Below are positions 1 through 5,022 of a stretch of DNA of 7,359 nt, in pieces. Position 1 is the stretch's first letter; each line of letters opens with the position of its first letter. This DNA is from Gammaproteobacteria bacterium (GTDB lineage: Bacteria > Pseudomonadota > Gammaproteobacteria > Pseudomonadales > Pseudohongiellaceae): NCBI GenBank assembly GCA_016762995.1, contig JAESUT010000184.1, positions 1-7,359 of the forward strand, written 5' to 3'. Below the pieces are notes generated by a model. That model was not told where the DNA came from, did not search any database, and saw nothing but the letters and a program-made list of their open reading frames with translations. Both the position numbers and the translations under genes were made by a program.

Positions 1-624
1 CGATAGGTCATAATTAAGTAATTGAGGTGTAAATTCTTCGCTTAGTGCCGGCGTAACGTGGACGATTCCCGCTTCAATGTCTGCTCTGAGCCAAGGTTCG
101 ATGTCAGTGCTTTTTTCCGTTTTTAGCGCAGTTAGCAATTGCTCTGCTGCCGCTTCAGTGTGTATCCATATTTCGATGCGCTCACTAAGACCGGCAACCC
201 GAACAACGGAACTAGTCTCAGACGAACTCACACCGTTGGTATTTTCAGGCAGATCCAGGCCGAGGATGGAGAGAGCCTCTTCTATCCCTTGGCCGATAAC
301 GCCAAGAGCGACGGGTGCGGAATCGTTGTTACCTTCCAGCTTAGAGAGCTCGACCTTTGAAAAAACAGCGTATTTTCTTAAGGTCTCGAGTATTTTTTCC
401 GCCATGCCATCCGCGCATTGCATGACTATGCTCTCACCAACTTCAACGAGTCGAAAGTCCGCGATGACACGGCCTTTGAGGTTACACAGTACGCCGGTTA
501 GGCTGCGGTCAGCGGAGAGTAGCTCGGTGTTACAGCTGAGTTGGCCCTGCAAGAAGCTAATTCTGTCTGCACCACTGATGCGGATGAATTCGTGGGTGTT
601 AAGTGAATAAATACTGTTTTGCAT
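1..624 (-). CDS. ygfZ: YgfZ/GcvT-family folate-binding protein, 3' end cut by the window edge
   Basis: Reading the minus strand from an ATG at 624 gives 208 codons open to the window edge. The N-terminus carries the family signature: an I-R-I-S-G-A-D stretch, then F-L-Q-G-Q-L-S-C-N at about residues 23-31 and L-K-G-R at about 49-52. YgfZ binds tetrahydrofolate and supports repair or assembly of Fe-S enzymes such as MiaB in the cytoplasm. The diagnostic K-G-C-Y-x-G-Q motif lies near residue 230 in E. coli and would fall just outside the window, so the catalytic cysteine cannot be checked. The ATG gives a short N-terminus ahead of the first conserved strand, as I recall for Pseudomonas homologues. 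In-frame GTG (702) and TTG (729) would add 26 or 35 residues. None of the three has a clear SD. It is divergent from sdhE, the arrangement known in E. coli. The overlapping plus-strand ORF at 77-610 is a shadow. Confidence 0.9.
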   Translation of the reverse strand, partial: MQNSIYSLNTHEFIRISGADRISFLQGQLSCNTELLSADRSLTGVLCNLKGRVIADFRLVEVGESIVMQCADGMAEKILETLRKYAVFSKVELSKLEGNNDSAPVALGVIGQGIEEALSILGLDLPENTNGVSSSETSSVVRVAGLSERIEIWIHTEAAAEQLLTALKTEKSTDIEPWLRADIEAGIVHVTPALSEEFTPQLLNYDLS

Positions 625-697
625 GGCAAGGATGATACTCGATTGCAGTGTTTCATAAAGCGGCTGTCGCAAGTGTGAGCGAATTTCCGCATAATTG

Positions 698-721
698 GTC
701 ACAGCCGAATGACTCGGCGAC
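698..721. promoter_or_regulatory. Inverted repeat in the ygfZ-sdhE divergent region
   Basis: GCCGA (704-708) and TCGGC (714-718) are perfect complements around a 5-base loop. Flanking GTC (698-700) and GAC (719-721) can extend the pairing across a three-base bulge. If ygfZ transcription starts near 721, this hairpin would form at the very 5' end of its mRNA. It could also be an operator or chance. Confidence 0.3.
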
Positions 722-728
722 TTACTCA

Positions 729-758
729 ATTAGATGGCGACTAAATGCAAGAATTCAA
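729..758 (-). promoter_or_regulatory. Candidate sigma-70 promoter for ygfZ
   Basis: On the minus strand, TTGAAT (758-753) is followed by an 18-bp spacer and TCTAAT (734-729), which matches TTGACA/TATAAT at 4 and 5 of 6 positions. Transcription would begin near 721, about 97 bases ahead of the ygfZ ATG. This would also rule out the TTG at 729 as a translated start. The -35 lies inside the first codons of sdhE and the spacer covers the sdhE ATG, so divergent expression could interfere. It was found by eye only. Confidence 0.3.
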
Positions 759-993
759 TAAGCACGAAATATTTTGGCACAGTCGTCGTGGCATGCTTGA
801 GTTGGATTTACTCCTTGTTCCCTTCGCGACGGAAGTCTTCGAGTCGCTCTCCCGCCCAGATCAAATGTTATATGTCGACCTGCTTGAAGAGGAAGATCAG
901 GACCTGTTTACTTGGTTGATGCAGCGCAGTGCACCTGACGATCCACGCTTCGTACCTATTATTCGCCAAATATTGGCGCACAATAACCGCTAG
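745..993 (+). CDS. sdhE: SdhE, FAD assembly factor of succinate dehydrogenase
   Basis: This 82-residue cytoplasmic protein belongs to the SdhE/YgfY family (E. coli 88 aa). SdhE promotes covalent flavinylation of SdhA and of fumarate reductase FrdA. The hallmark R-G-x-x-E motif is present as R-R-G-M-L-E-L-D at residues 14-21. The family's L-L-E-x-x-D-x-D-L-F-x-W-L-M block is at about 47-59. The start chosen is the ATG at 745, preceded by a weak purine stretch (AGATGG) 8 bases upstream. An upstream ATG at 734 belongs to another frame. ygfX follows after a 120-bp gap, longer than the usual tight or overlapping spacing. SdhE was once proposed as the antitoxin (CptB) of YgfX (CptA); the flavinylation role is better supported. 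Confidence 0.95.
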   Translation: MQEFNKHEIFWHSRRGMLELDLLLVPFATEVFESLSRPDQMLYVDLLEEEDQDLFTWLMQRSAPDDPRFVPIIRQILAHNNR

Positions 994-1022
994 TACTAAG
1001 CTTAAGCAGGGAGAAGGGGGCT

Positions 1023-1047
1023 TGTGGCAGGGCCGTTAGCCCTCACA
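1023..1047 (+). promoter_or_regulatory. Hairpin between sdhE and ygfX
   Basis: AGGGC (1029-1033) pairs with GCCCT (1039-1043) around a CGTTA loop. TGTG (1023-1026) pairs with CACA (1044-1047) after a two-base bulge, giving nine pairs in all. There is no T-run after it, so it is not a standard intrinsic terminator. It covers the GTG of the possible leader ORF and could modulate its translation or protect the upstream transcript. Confidence 0.35.
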
Positions 1048-1062
1048 GCAGTCGTTGACTAA
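1024..1062 (+). CDS. Possible 12-codon leader ORF upstream of ygfX
   Basis: A purine-rich SD-like run (GGGAGAAGGGGG, 1009-1020) is followed three bases later by a GTG that opens a 12-codon ORF (MAGPLALTAVVD) ending at TAA 1060-1062. The TAA directly abuts the 9-bp repeat array and is in the same frame as ygfX. Because the ygfX ATG has no SD, translation of this short ORF followed by re-initiation is conceivable. The purine run may equally be fortuitous. No similarity to a known leader peptide is seen. Confidence 0.2.
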   Translation: MAGPLALTAVVD

Positions 1063-1114
1063 ATAACCAGAATAACCAGAATAACCAGAATAACCAGAAT
1101 AACCAGAATAACCA
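1062..1114 (+). repeat. 9-bp tandem repeat (AATAACCAG) abutting the ygfX start
   Basis: Five perfect copies of the 9-bp unit AATAACCAG occupy 1062-1106. A sixth copy is identical for its first eight bases, the eighth being the A of the ygfX ATG at 1114. The array occupies exactly the place where an SD should be and contains none. As the unit is three codons long, copy-number change would not shift the frame; the in-frame reading is I-T-R repeated, preceded by a TAA stop. Such arrays expand and contract by slipped-strand mispairing. Confidence 0.95.
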
Positions 1115-1575
1115 TGATCAAATGTAAGCTGCGCTGGTCGCTCTTCGAGCTCGGTTTTGTGAGTGCCTGTCATCTCATGGCGGCAATATCTGTGCTGCTT
1201 GCCGAGTTGTTGATCGGCTTAGAACTTGCAATCGTAATTGCGGTGCTGGTGAGTTACCTAGTCTATCTTCGAGATCAATTCCAAATGTTCATTGTGCCTA
1301 GGCGGGGCACCTGGCAGCGGCTAAAACCCGAACTCATCATTGGCCAGCAATCCGCTCGCTTGAGCCGTTTCGGGAAGCTAAGGGAAATGCAGCTACCAAG
1401 AGTGGTCTATTTTAGTGAGTTTCTGCTGGTGCTAAGTTTTCATCCTGAGTCTGAGAGGGGCTCAACCAGGGCCGTTCATCTAGTGTTGTGGCCGGATAGC
1501 CTGGAGCGTAGTGAAGCTGCGCGTTTGCGGCGCTATCTGCGTTTCGATCTGCCTAGTGGCTTAGCTGTGAACTAA
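1114..1575 (+). CDS. ygfX: YgfX-family small membrane protein
   Basis: This 153-residue protein fits the YgfX (CptA) family by position after sdhE and by architecture. Two hydrophobic segments at about 12-31 and 33-53 form a membrane hairpin. They are followed by a cytoplasmic tail in which W-P-D-S-L-x-x-x-E-A-x-R-L-R-R-Y-L-R (about 126-143) resembles the family's closing D-S-L-…-R-x-L-R-v motif. In E. coli YgfX was reported to affect MreB and FtsZ and was paired with SdhE as a putative toxin-antitoxin system; its physiological role is unsettled. The start is the ATG at 1114, because upstream in frame there are only repeat codons and then a TAA. No SD precedes it: the 9-bp array runs into the start codon. 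Converges on nadB. Confidence 0.8.
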   Translation: MIKCKLRWSLFELGFVSACHLMAAISVLLAELLIGLELAIVIAVLVSYLVYLRDQFQMFIVPRRGTWQRLKPELIIGQQSARLSRFGKLREMQLPRVVYFSEFLLVLSFHPESERGSTRAVHLVLWPDSLERSEAARLRRYLRFDLPSGLAVN

Positions 1576-1596
1576 GCGAGCAGTTCAGCAGACGTG

Positions 1597-1652
1597 TAGA
1601 TAGGTAGGTAGATAGGTAGGTAGATAGGTAGGTAGGTAGATAGGTAGATAGA
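1597..1652. repeat. Tetranucleotide array (TAGR)14 between convergent ygfX and nadB
   Basis: Fourteen uninterrupted 4-bp units, each TAGA or TAGG, run from 1597 to 1652. The order is A,G,G,A,G,G,A,G,G,G,A,G,A,A, so part of it has a 12-bp higher-order period (TAGA TAGG TAGG). It starts 21 bp after the ygfX stop and ends 7 bp before the end of nadB. Because the period is 4, TAG occurs in all three plus-strand frames. It has no dyad symmetry and is not a terminator hairpin; no other terminator is visible in this gap. Confidence 0.95.
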
Positions 1653-1659
1653 TCGAAGC

Positions 1660-3306
1660 TTAGTCGAAAGTGGATGGATCTAGAATCGTGTCAGTGGGGT
1701 TCGCCTGCGACTGCGGATAATCTAGCGTGAAATGCAGACCTCGGCTTTCTTTGCGCCGGATGGCACAGGCTATGATCAATTTGGATACGAGGGCTAGATT
1801 CCGCAGTTCCAGCATATCTTTTGTGACGCGGTGCTTGATGTAGTAGCCCTGAACCTCTTCTCGCAAGTTATTAATACGCCGCTCTGCTCTGTGCAGGCGC
1901 TCATCGTTTCTCACGATGCCGACAAAATCCCACATGCAGCGACGTAGCTCATCCCAATTGTGAGATACGAGCACCTCATCATCAGACTTCCTAACTCGGC
2001 TCTCGTCCCAGGCATCGATCTCTGTGCTATGGGCCGTGGACGCAATTTTACTCTGAATGTCTTTTGCGGCACCGAACGCCACAACAAAGCACTCGAGCAG
2101 GGAGTTGCTGGCCATACGATTGGCGCCGTGCAGGCCGGTAAAACTGGTCTCGCCTATCGCGTATAAATGATCGATGTCGGTTGCGCCGTCCTTGTTCACC
2201 ATGATGCCCCCGCAGGTGTAATGCGCGGCAGGCACGACGGGGATTCTATCGGTTGTTATGTCGATGCCGAATTCTAGGCAGCGCGTATAAATAGTAGGGA
2301 AGTGCTCGGTTATGAATGAAGCGGGCATGTGAGTGATGTTCAAATAGACACAGTCGCAGCCGAGTCGCTTCATCTCATGATCGATGGCGCGGGCAACGAT
2401 GTCTCGTGGTGCTAACTCTTCACGGCTATCGAAGCTGGACATGAATCGGCTGCCATCAGGTAGTTCTAAGGTGGCCCCTTCGCCGCGCAGCGCCTCAGTA
2501 ATGAGAAATGACTTGGCATGAGGGTGAAATAGGCAGGTTGGGTGGAATTGATTGAATTCCATATTGGCCACGCGGCAGCCTGCGCGCCAAGCCATGGCGA
2601 TGCCATCGCCACTCGCTCCATCAGGGTTTGTGGTGTACAGATAAGCCTTGCTGGCTCCACCGGTTGCTAGAGCGACAAACTTGCTCTTGATGAGGTCTAC
2701 GCTGCCCGATTCCAAGTTTAATACATAGGCACCTACGCAGACGCTCCCAGACCCGTCTTTTCGCTTTTGTGTCACTAAATCTACAGCAGTACAATCGGCC
2801 AACAGCTCGATGTTTGGGTGCGCTTGAGCGCATCTGGACAGCGTCTCGAACACCGCCTTACCGGTTGCATCGGTAGCATGGATAATGCGGCGCTTGCTGT
2901 GCCCGCCTTCTTGCGTTAAATGCAGGGAACTTAGCTCTGTTGATATCGATTGGTTCTCGCCAGACTCGGCGCTTCTCTTCGTGGTAAAGGGGACGCCTTG
3001 CTCGACCAACCACTTTACTGATTCAGCACTCTCGGTGACGATATGCTGAACTATGTCTTCATGGCAAAGGCCTACACCGGCCGCAAGTGTGTCCGCAACA
3101 TGTGACTCAATGCTATCAGTTTCATCTAATACGGCGGCAATGCCACCCTGTGCATAGAATGTGGCTCCCTGATTGAGGTCGCCCTTGCTAAGCACGGCTA
3201 CGCGAGCAAAGTCTGCCGTTTTTAGGGCAAGCGTGAGGCCAGCCGCACCACTGCCAATGATCAAGATATCGAATTGAAGTTGGTTTTGAGTTGTTGAGGA
3301 GTTCAT
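1660..3306 (-). CDS. nadB: L-aspartate oxidase
   Basis: NadB is a cytoplasmic FAD enzyme that oxidises L-aspartate to iminoaspartate, which NadA converts to quinolinate in de novo NAD synthesis. The protein has 548 residues (E. coli 540). The dinucleotide-binding motif G-S-G-A-A-G is at 18-23, and a second FAD region, G-L-H-G-A-N-R-M-A-S-N-S-L-L-E, at 391-405. Equivalents of the E. coli substrate residues are E133 (in T-Q-E-G-G-H), H255 (in N-Q-F-H-P-T), R301 (in R-D-I-V-A-R-A) and H362 (in A-H-Y-T-C-G-G). A hydrophilic, serine/glutamate-rich insert at about 111-128 precedes the E133 loop. The start is the ATG at 3306, giving the usual short lead to the first beta strand, with no recognisable SD. 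The FrdA/SdhA homology is distant; the R-M-A-S-N-S-L-L-E motif and length favour NadB. Divergent from rpoE. Confidence 0.97.
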   Translation of the reverse strand: MNSSTTQNQLQFDILIIGSGAAGLTLALKTADFARVAVLSKGDLNQGATFYAQGGIAAVLDETDSIESHVADTLAAGVGLCHEDIVQHIVTESAESVKWLVEQGVPFTTKRSAESGENQSISTELSSLHLTQEGGHSKRRIIHATDATGKAVFETLSRCAQAHPNIELLADCTAVDLVTQKRKDGSGSVCVGAYVLNLESGSVDLIKSKFVALATGGASKAYLYTTNPDGASGDGIAMAWRAGCRVANMEFNQFHPTCLFHPHAKSFLITEALRGEGATLELPDGSRFMSSFDSREELAPRDIVARAIDHEMKRLGCDCVYLNITHMPASFITEHFPTIYTRCLEFGIDITTDRIPVVPAAHYTCGGIMVNKDGATDIDHLYAIGETSFTGLHGANRMASNSLLECFVVAFGAAKDIQSKIASTAHSTEIDAWDESRVRKSDDEVLVSHNWDELRRCMWDFVGIVRNDERLHRAERRINNLREEVQGYYIKHRVTKDMLELRNLALVSKLIIACAIRRKESRGLHFTLDYPQSQANPTDTILDPSTFD

Positions 3307-3317
3307 AAGGTAATTGT

Positions 3318-3338
3318 AACTAATTGAATTAATTAGTT
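3318..3338. promoter_or_regulatory. Perfect 8-bp inverted repeat upstream of nadB
   Basis: AACTAATT (3318-3325) and AATTAGTT (3331-3338) are exact complements around GAATT. The dyad ends 11 bases from the nadB ATG and takes the place of an SD. It does not match the NadR box I know (TGTTTA-N6-TAAACA). It could be an operator, an mRNA hairpin over the initiation region, or a chance product of AT-rich sequence. Confidence 0.4.
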
Positions 3339-3493
3339 TTTATTGTCATTGATGAATTGAAAAAAATTGCGCCTGCTAAGATTGTTACCGGCAAGATGTT
3401 GCGCTAGCAGCCGATCGAGCGAGGATTCTTGCACATTTACACTGAAAATCTCTAGCCTAATAATGGTTAGGACTCATCTGTATTGCATAAAGC

Positions 3494-3502
3494 TGTCATA
3501 AT
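3494..3502 (+). promoter_or_regulatory. Candidate extended -10 promoter for rpoE
   Basis: TG-T-CATAAT (3494-3502) matches the extended -10 form TGnTATAAT with one mismatch. The -35 position (about 3474-3479) shows nothing recognisable, as is tolerated in extended -10 promoters. Transcription would begin near 3509. It could provide the housekeeping transcript alongside the autoregulated start. Confidence 0.35.
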
Positions 3503-3516
3503 TTGCTTCTTTTCAA

Positions 3517-3543
3517 GAACTTTTGCAGATAGACGTTGTCTAT
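3517..3543 (+). promoter_or_regulatory. Sigma-E (RpoE/AlgU) type promoter of rpoE
   Basis: GAACTT (3517-3522), a 16-bp spacer, then TCTAT (3539-3543) closely fits the sigma-E family consensus GAACTT-N16/17-TCTRA. Only the last -10 base differs. Transcription would start near 3550, leaving a leader of about 65 bases. Autoregulation of rpoE/algU from such a promoter is established in E. coli and Pseudomonas. Confidence 0.75.
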
Positions 3544-3544
3544 C
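3528..3544. promoter_or_regulatory. Perfect 7-3-7 dyad overlapping the rpoE -10 element
   Basis: GATAGAC (3528-3534) and GTCTATC (3538-3544) are exact inverted repeats around GTT. The right arm contains the putative sigma-E -10 (TCTAT) and the left arm lies in its spacer. It is placed as a repressor operator would be. In a transcript from the upstream extended -10 it would also form a compact hairpin. Confidence 0.5.
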
Positions 3545-3613
3545 GATGTGAATGAATGCATTTGTTCCTTGTAGTGTCGACGTAGAACGCCAGCAATAAC
3601 GGAGTTGGAACAG

Positions 3614-4186
3614 ATGTCAGAGGATACGGATCAACAATTAGTTGACCGGGTGTTAAGCGGCAATAAAAACGCATTTAACCTATTGGTTTTGCGTTATCAG
3701 CACAGAGTATCGGCCCTAGTAGGGCGTTTCATCCACGATTCCCATGAGGCTGAAGATGTTTGCCAAGAAGCCTTCATTAAAGCGTATAGAGCACTGCCTC
3801 TATTTCGTGGCGATAGCGCTTTCTACACGTGGTTGTACCGTATAGCGGTAAATACGGCGAAGAATTACCTGGTCTCAAGGAAGCGAAGACCACCAGCTAG
3901 TGACGTAGAAGTAGAAGATGCGGAGCAGAGTGAAGTAGGCAGCGTACTGCGGGAGATTGAGAATCCTGAGAGTAAGCTGGCCACCGCCAAATTAAAATTG
4001 GCGATAGATCAGGCGATAGAAGATTTACCGGAAGATTTGCGCACGGCGTTTACGCTACGCGAATTTTCAGGGCTGAGCTACGAAGACATTACCGAAGTCA
4101 TGGATTGTCCAGTGGGTACAGTTAGATCGCGCATTTTTAGAGCCCGAGAAGCGATTGATAAGAAGATTAAGGGTTTACTCGAATAG
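3614..4186 (+). CDS. rpoE: Extracytoplasmic-stress sigma factor RpoE (AlgU-type)
   Basis: The 190-residue protein aligns by eye with E. coli RpoE (191 aa). Region 2 (about 10-91) includes F-N-L-L-V-L-R-Y-Q-H, the Q-E-A-F-I-K-A-Y-R-A -10 recognition helix and F-R-G-D-S-A-F-Y-T-W-L-Y-R-I-A-V-N-T-A-K-N-Y-L-V. Region 4 (about 130-188) holds L-P-E-D-L-R-x-A-F-T-L-R-E, G-L-S-Y-E-D-I and D-C-P-V-G-T-V-R-S-R-I-F-R-A-R-E-A, the -35 recognition helix. It directs RNA polymerase to envelope-stress genes when released from RseA. The ATG at 3614 is preferred over an in-frame TTG at 3605 because GGAG (3601-3604) sits 9 bases before the ATG but touches the TTG. rseA follows after 83 bp. The sigma-E type promoter upstream points to autoregulation. 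Confidence 0.97.
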   Translation: MSEDTDQQLVDRVLSGNKNAFNLLVLRYQHRVSALVGRFIHDSHEAEDVCQEAFIKAYRALPLFRGDSAFYTWLYRIAVNTAKNYLVSRKRRPPASDVEVEDAEQSEVGSVLREIENPESKLATAKLKLAIDQAIEDLPEDLRTAFTLREFSGLSYEDITEVMDCPVGTVRSRIFRAREAIDKKIKGLLE

Positions 4187-4269
4187 AGAGACGGGCAAAG
4201 GTACTAATCCGGCAGAGTATTTGGATTAAAATTTAATTAGGCCAGATTGAAGAACTACAGGGGTGCTCA

Positions 4270-4869
4270 ATGAGCCAGATCGACTCAGAGAATAGTCGCG
4301 AGACAATATCTGCATTACTCGATAACGAGGCAGATGACTTGGAATTGCGTCGCTTTCTAAAATCTTGTGAACAGGACCCGGCATTGCTGGAGACCTGGGA
4401 ACGTTACTCTCTGGCTCAGTCGGCGCTCCATGAATCTATAAAGCCCGTGAGTGCGAGCCTAAGTCAGCGCATCGCTGCACAGATCGAGCAAGAAGCCCCG
4501 TTATCGGCAGCCCCTGTAGCGCCAGCTCAGTTTTCTTGGAAAGATGGCGTTGCCAAATTGGCAATCGCCGCCTCCGTGGCCGCGGTATTCCTAGTTGCCG
4601 TGCAGGTAAATCTGGATAGCGGTATTTCTACTGTTCCTGCTATCGCCAATCAATCTGCTGAAAATACTGAATCGCCAGCCATGCTATCGCTAGCAGCAAC
4701 GACGCTGTTGACCGACGCTAGCGCCGATGGAGCGGTCTTGGTCGATGGTGGTATCGTGCGTCAATACATTGAGAGCCTGAGGATCGACGATGAGGAGCCG
4801 GTGCGTATTGAGCATATTCAGGATTCACCGCTGTACCATCTAGTCAATGATTTGCAGGCAAATCCCTAA
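4270..4869 (+). CDS. rseA: Sigma-E anti-sigma factor RseA/MucA
   Basis: This 199-residue protein fits the RseA/MucA family (MucA 194 aa). The N-terminal cytoplasmic domain (about 10-58) has E-T-I-S-A-L-L-D-N-E-A-D, L-R-R-F-L and the W-E-R-Y-S-L-A-Q-S-A-L-H block that binds the sigma factor. A single hydrophobic segment at about 94-113 spans the inner membrane. The periplasmic part (about 114-199) ends in L-Y-H-L-V-N-D-L-Q-A-N-P. In known systems DegS/AlgW cuts the periplasmic side and RseP then cuts in the membrane to free RpoE; RseB/MucB shields the first site. I cannot place the cleavage site here. The SD AGGGG lies 6 bases before the ATG, a strong signal. No rseB follows, so how this periplasmic domain is protected is open. 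Confidence 0.93.
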   Translation: MSQIDSENSRETISALLDNEADDLELRRFLKSCEQDPALLETWERYSLAQSALHESIKPVSASLSQRIAAQIEQEAPLSAAPVAPAQFSWKDGVAKLAIAASVAAVFLVAVQVNLDSGISTVPAIANQSAENTESPAMLSLAATTLLTDASADGAVLVDGGIVRQYIESLRIDDEEPVRIEHIQDSPLYHLVNDLQANP

Positions 4870-4965
4870 ACCTTCATCCTAAAACATTCTTCCTAAAGCC
4901 CCTCTAGCTCCGAGCTTGCAGCTTGTATGCTTGTCTTGCCGTTGTGTTAAAGTATTGCCTCGATT

Positions 4966-5007
4966 CAGGCTCACCTTTGGTCCAGTTCGGCTCAAAGAGC
5001 CAGCCTG
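4966..5007 (+). promoter_or_regulatory. Nested stem-loop in the mucD leader
   Basis: CAGGCT (4966-4971) is complementary to AGCCTG (5002-5007). Inside it, GGCTC (4989-4993) pairs with GAGCC (4997-5001) around AAA, so the two stems stack on the 3' side. The structure ends 15 bases before the first mucD ATG. There is no T-run, so it is not a terminator. A role in limiting or tuning mucD translation is possible but unproven. The rest of the 4870-5022 gap shows no convincing promoter or sigma-E site. Confidence 0.35.
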
Positions 5008-5022
5008 TGCAGTGTTTCATAG

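Larger units (their letters stand above)
3307..3613. other. Divergent nadB-rpoE intergenic region, 307 bp
   Basis: No gene is visible here. From left to right it holds the AT-rich dyad next to nadB, a partly repetitive stretch with CTGCTA (3373-3378) and TAGCAG (3405-3410) as distant complements, a small dyad CCTAA/TTAGG (3456-3460/3467-3471), an extended -10 candidate, the sigma-E type promoter and its overlapping dyad, and the rpoE SD. I found no convincing -35/-10 pair for nadB on the minus strand. Confidence 0.7.

Noticed and set aside
77..610. Open frame of 177 codons on the plus strand
   Set aside because: It lies antisense to ygfZ, whose minus-strand frame shows the conserved F-L-Q-G-Q-L and L-K-G-R motifs. 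The plus-strand product is serine/leucine-rich with no recognisable domain.
734..919. ORF from ATG 734 on the plus strand
   Set aside because: It is in a different frame from sdhE, whose R-R-G-M-L-E-L-D motif identifies the real frame starting at 745.
1062..1114. CRISPR-like array
   Set aside because: The unit is only 9 bp with no spacers; this is a simple tandem repeat.
1114..1575. Classical toxin-antitoxin pair sdhE-ygfX as a new accessory system
   Set aside because: Both are conserved chromosomal genes in their ancestral position, and SdhE's flavinylation role is well supported. The TA reading is contested and not novel here.
3605..3613. TTG start for rpoE three codons upstream
   Set aside because: The GGAG directly touches the TTG but is 9 bases from the ATG at 3614, and the ATG gives the E. 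coli-like N-terminus M-S-E.
4225..4237. ATTAAA-A-TTTAAT palindrome between rpoE and rseA
   Set aside because: It is short, consists only of A and T, and is easily explained by chance in an AT-rich gap.
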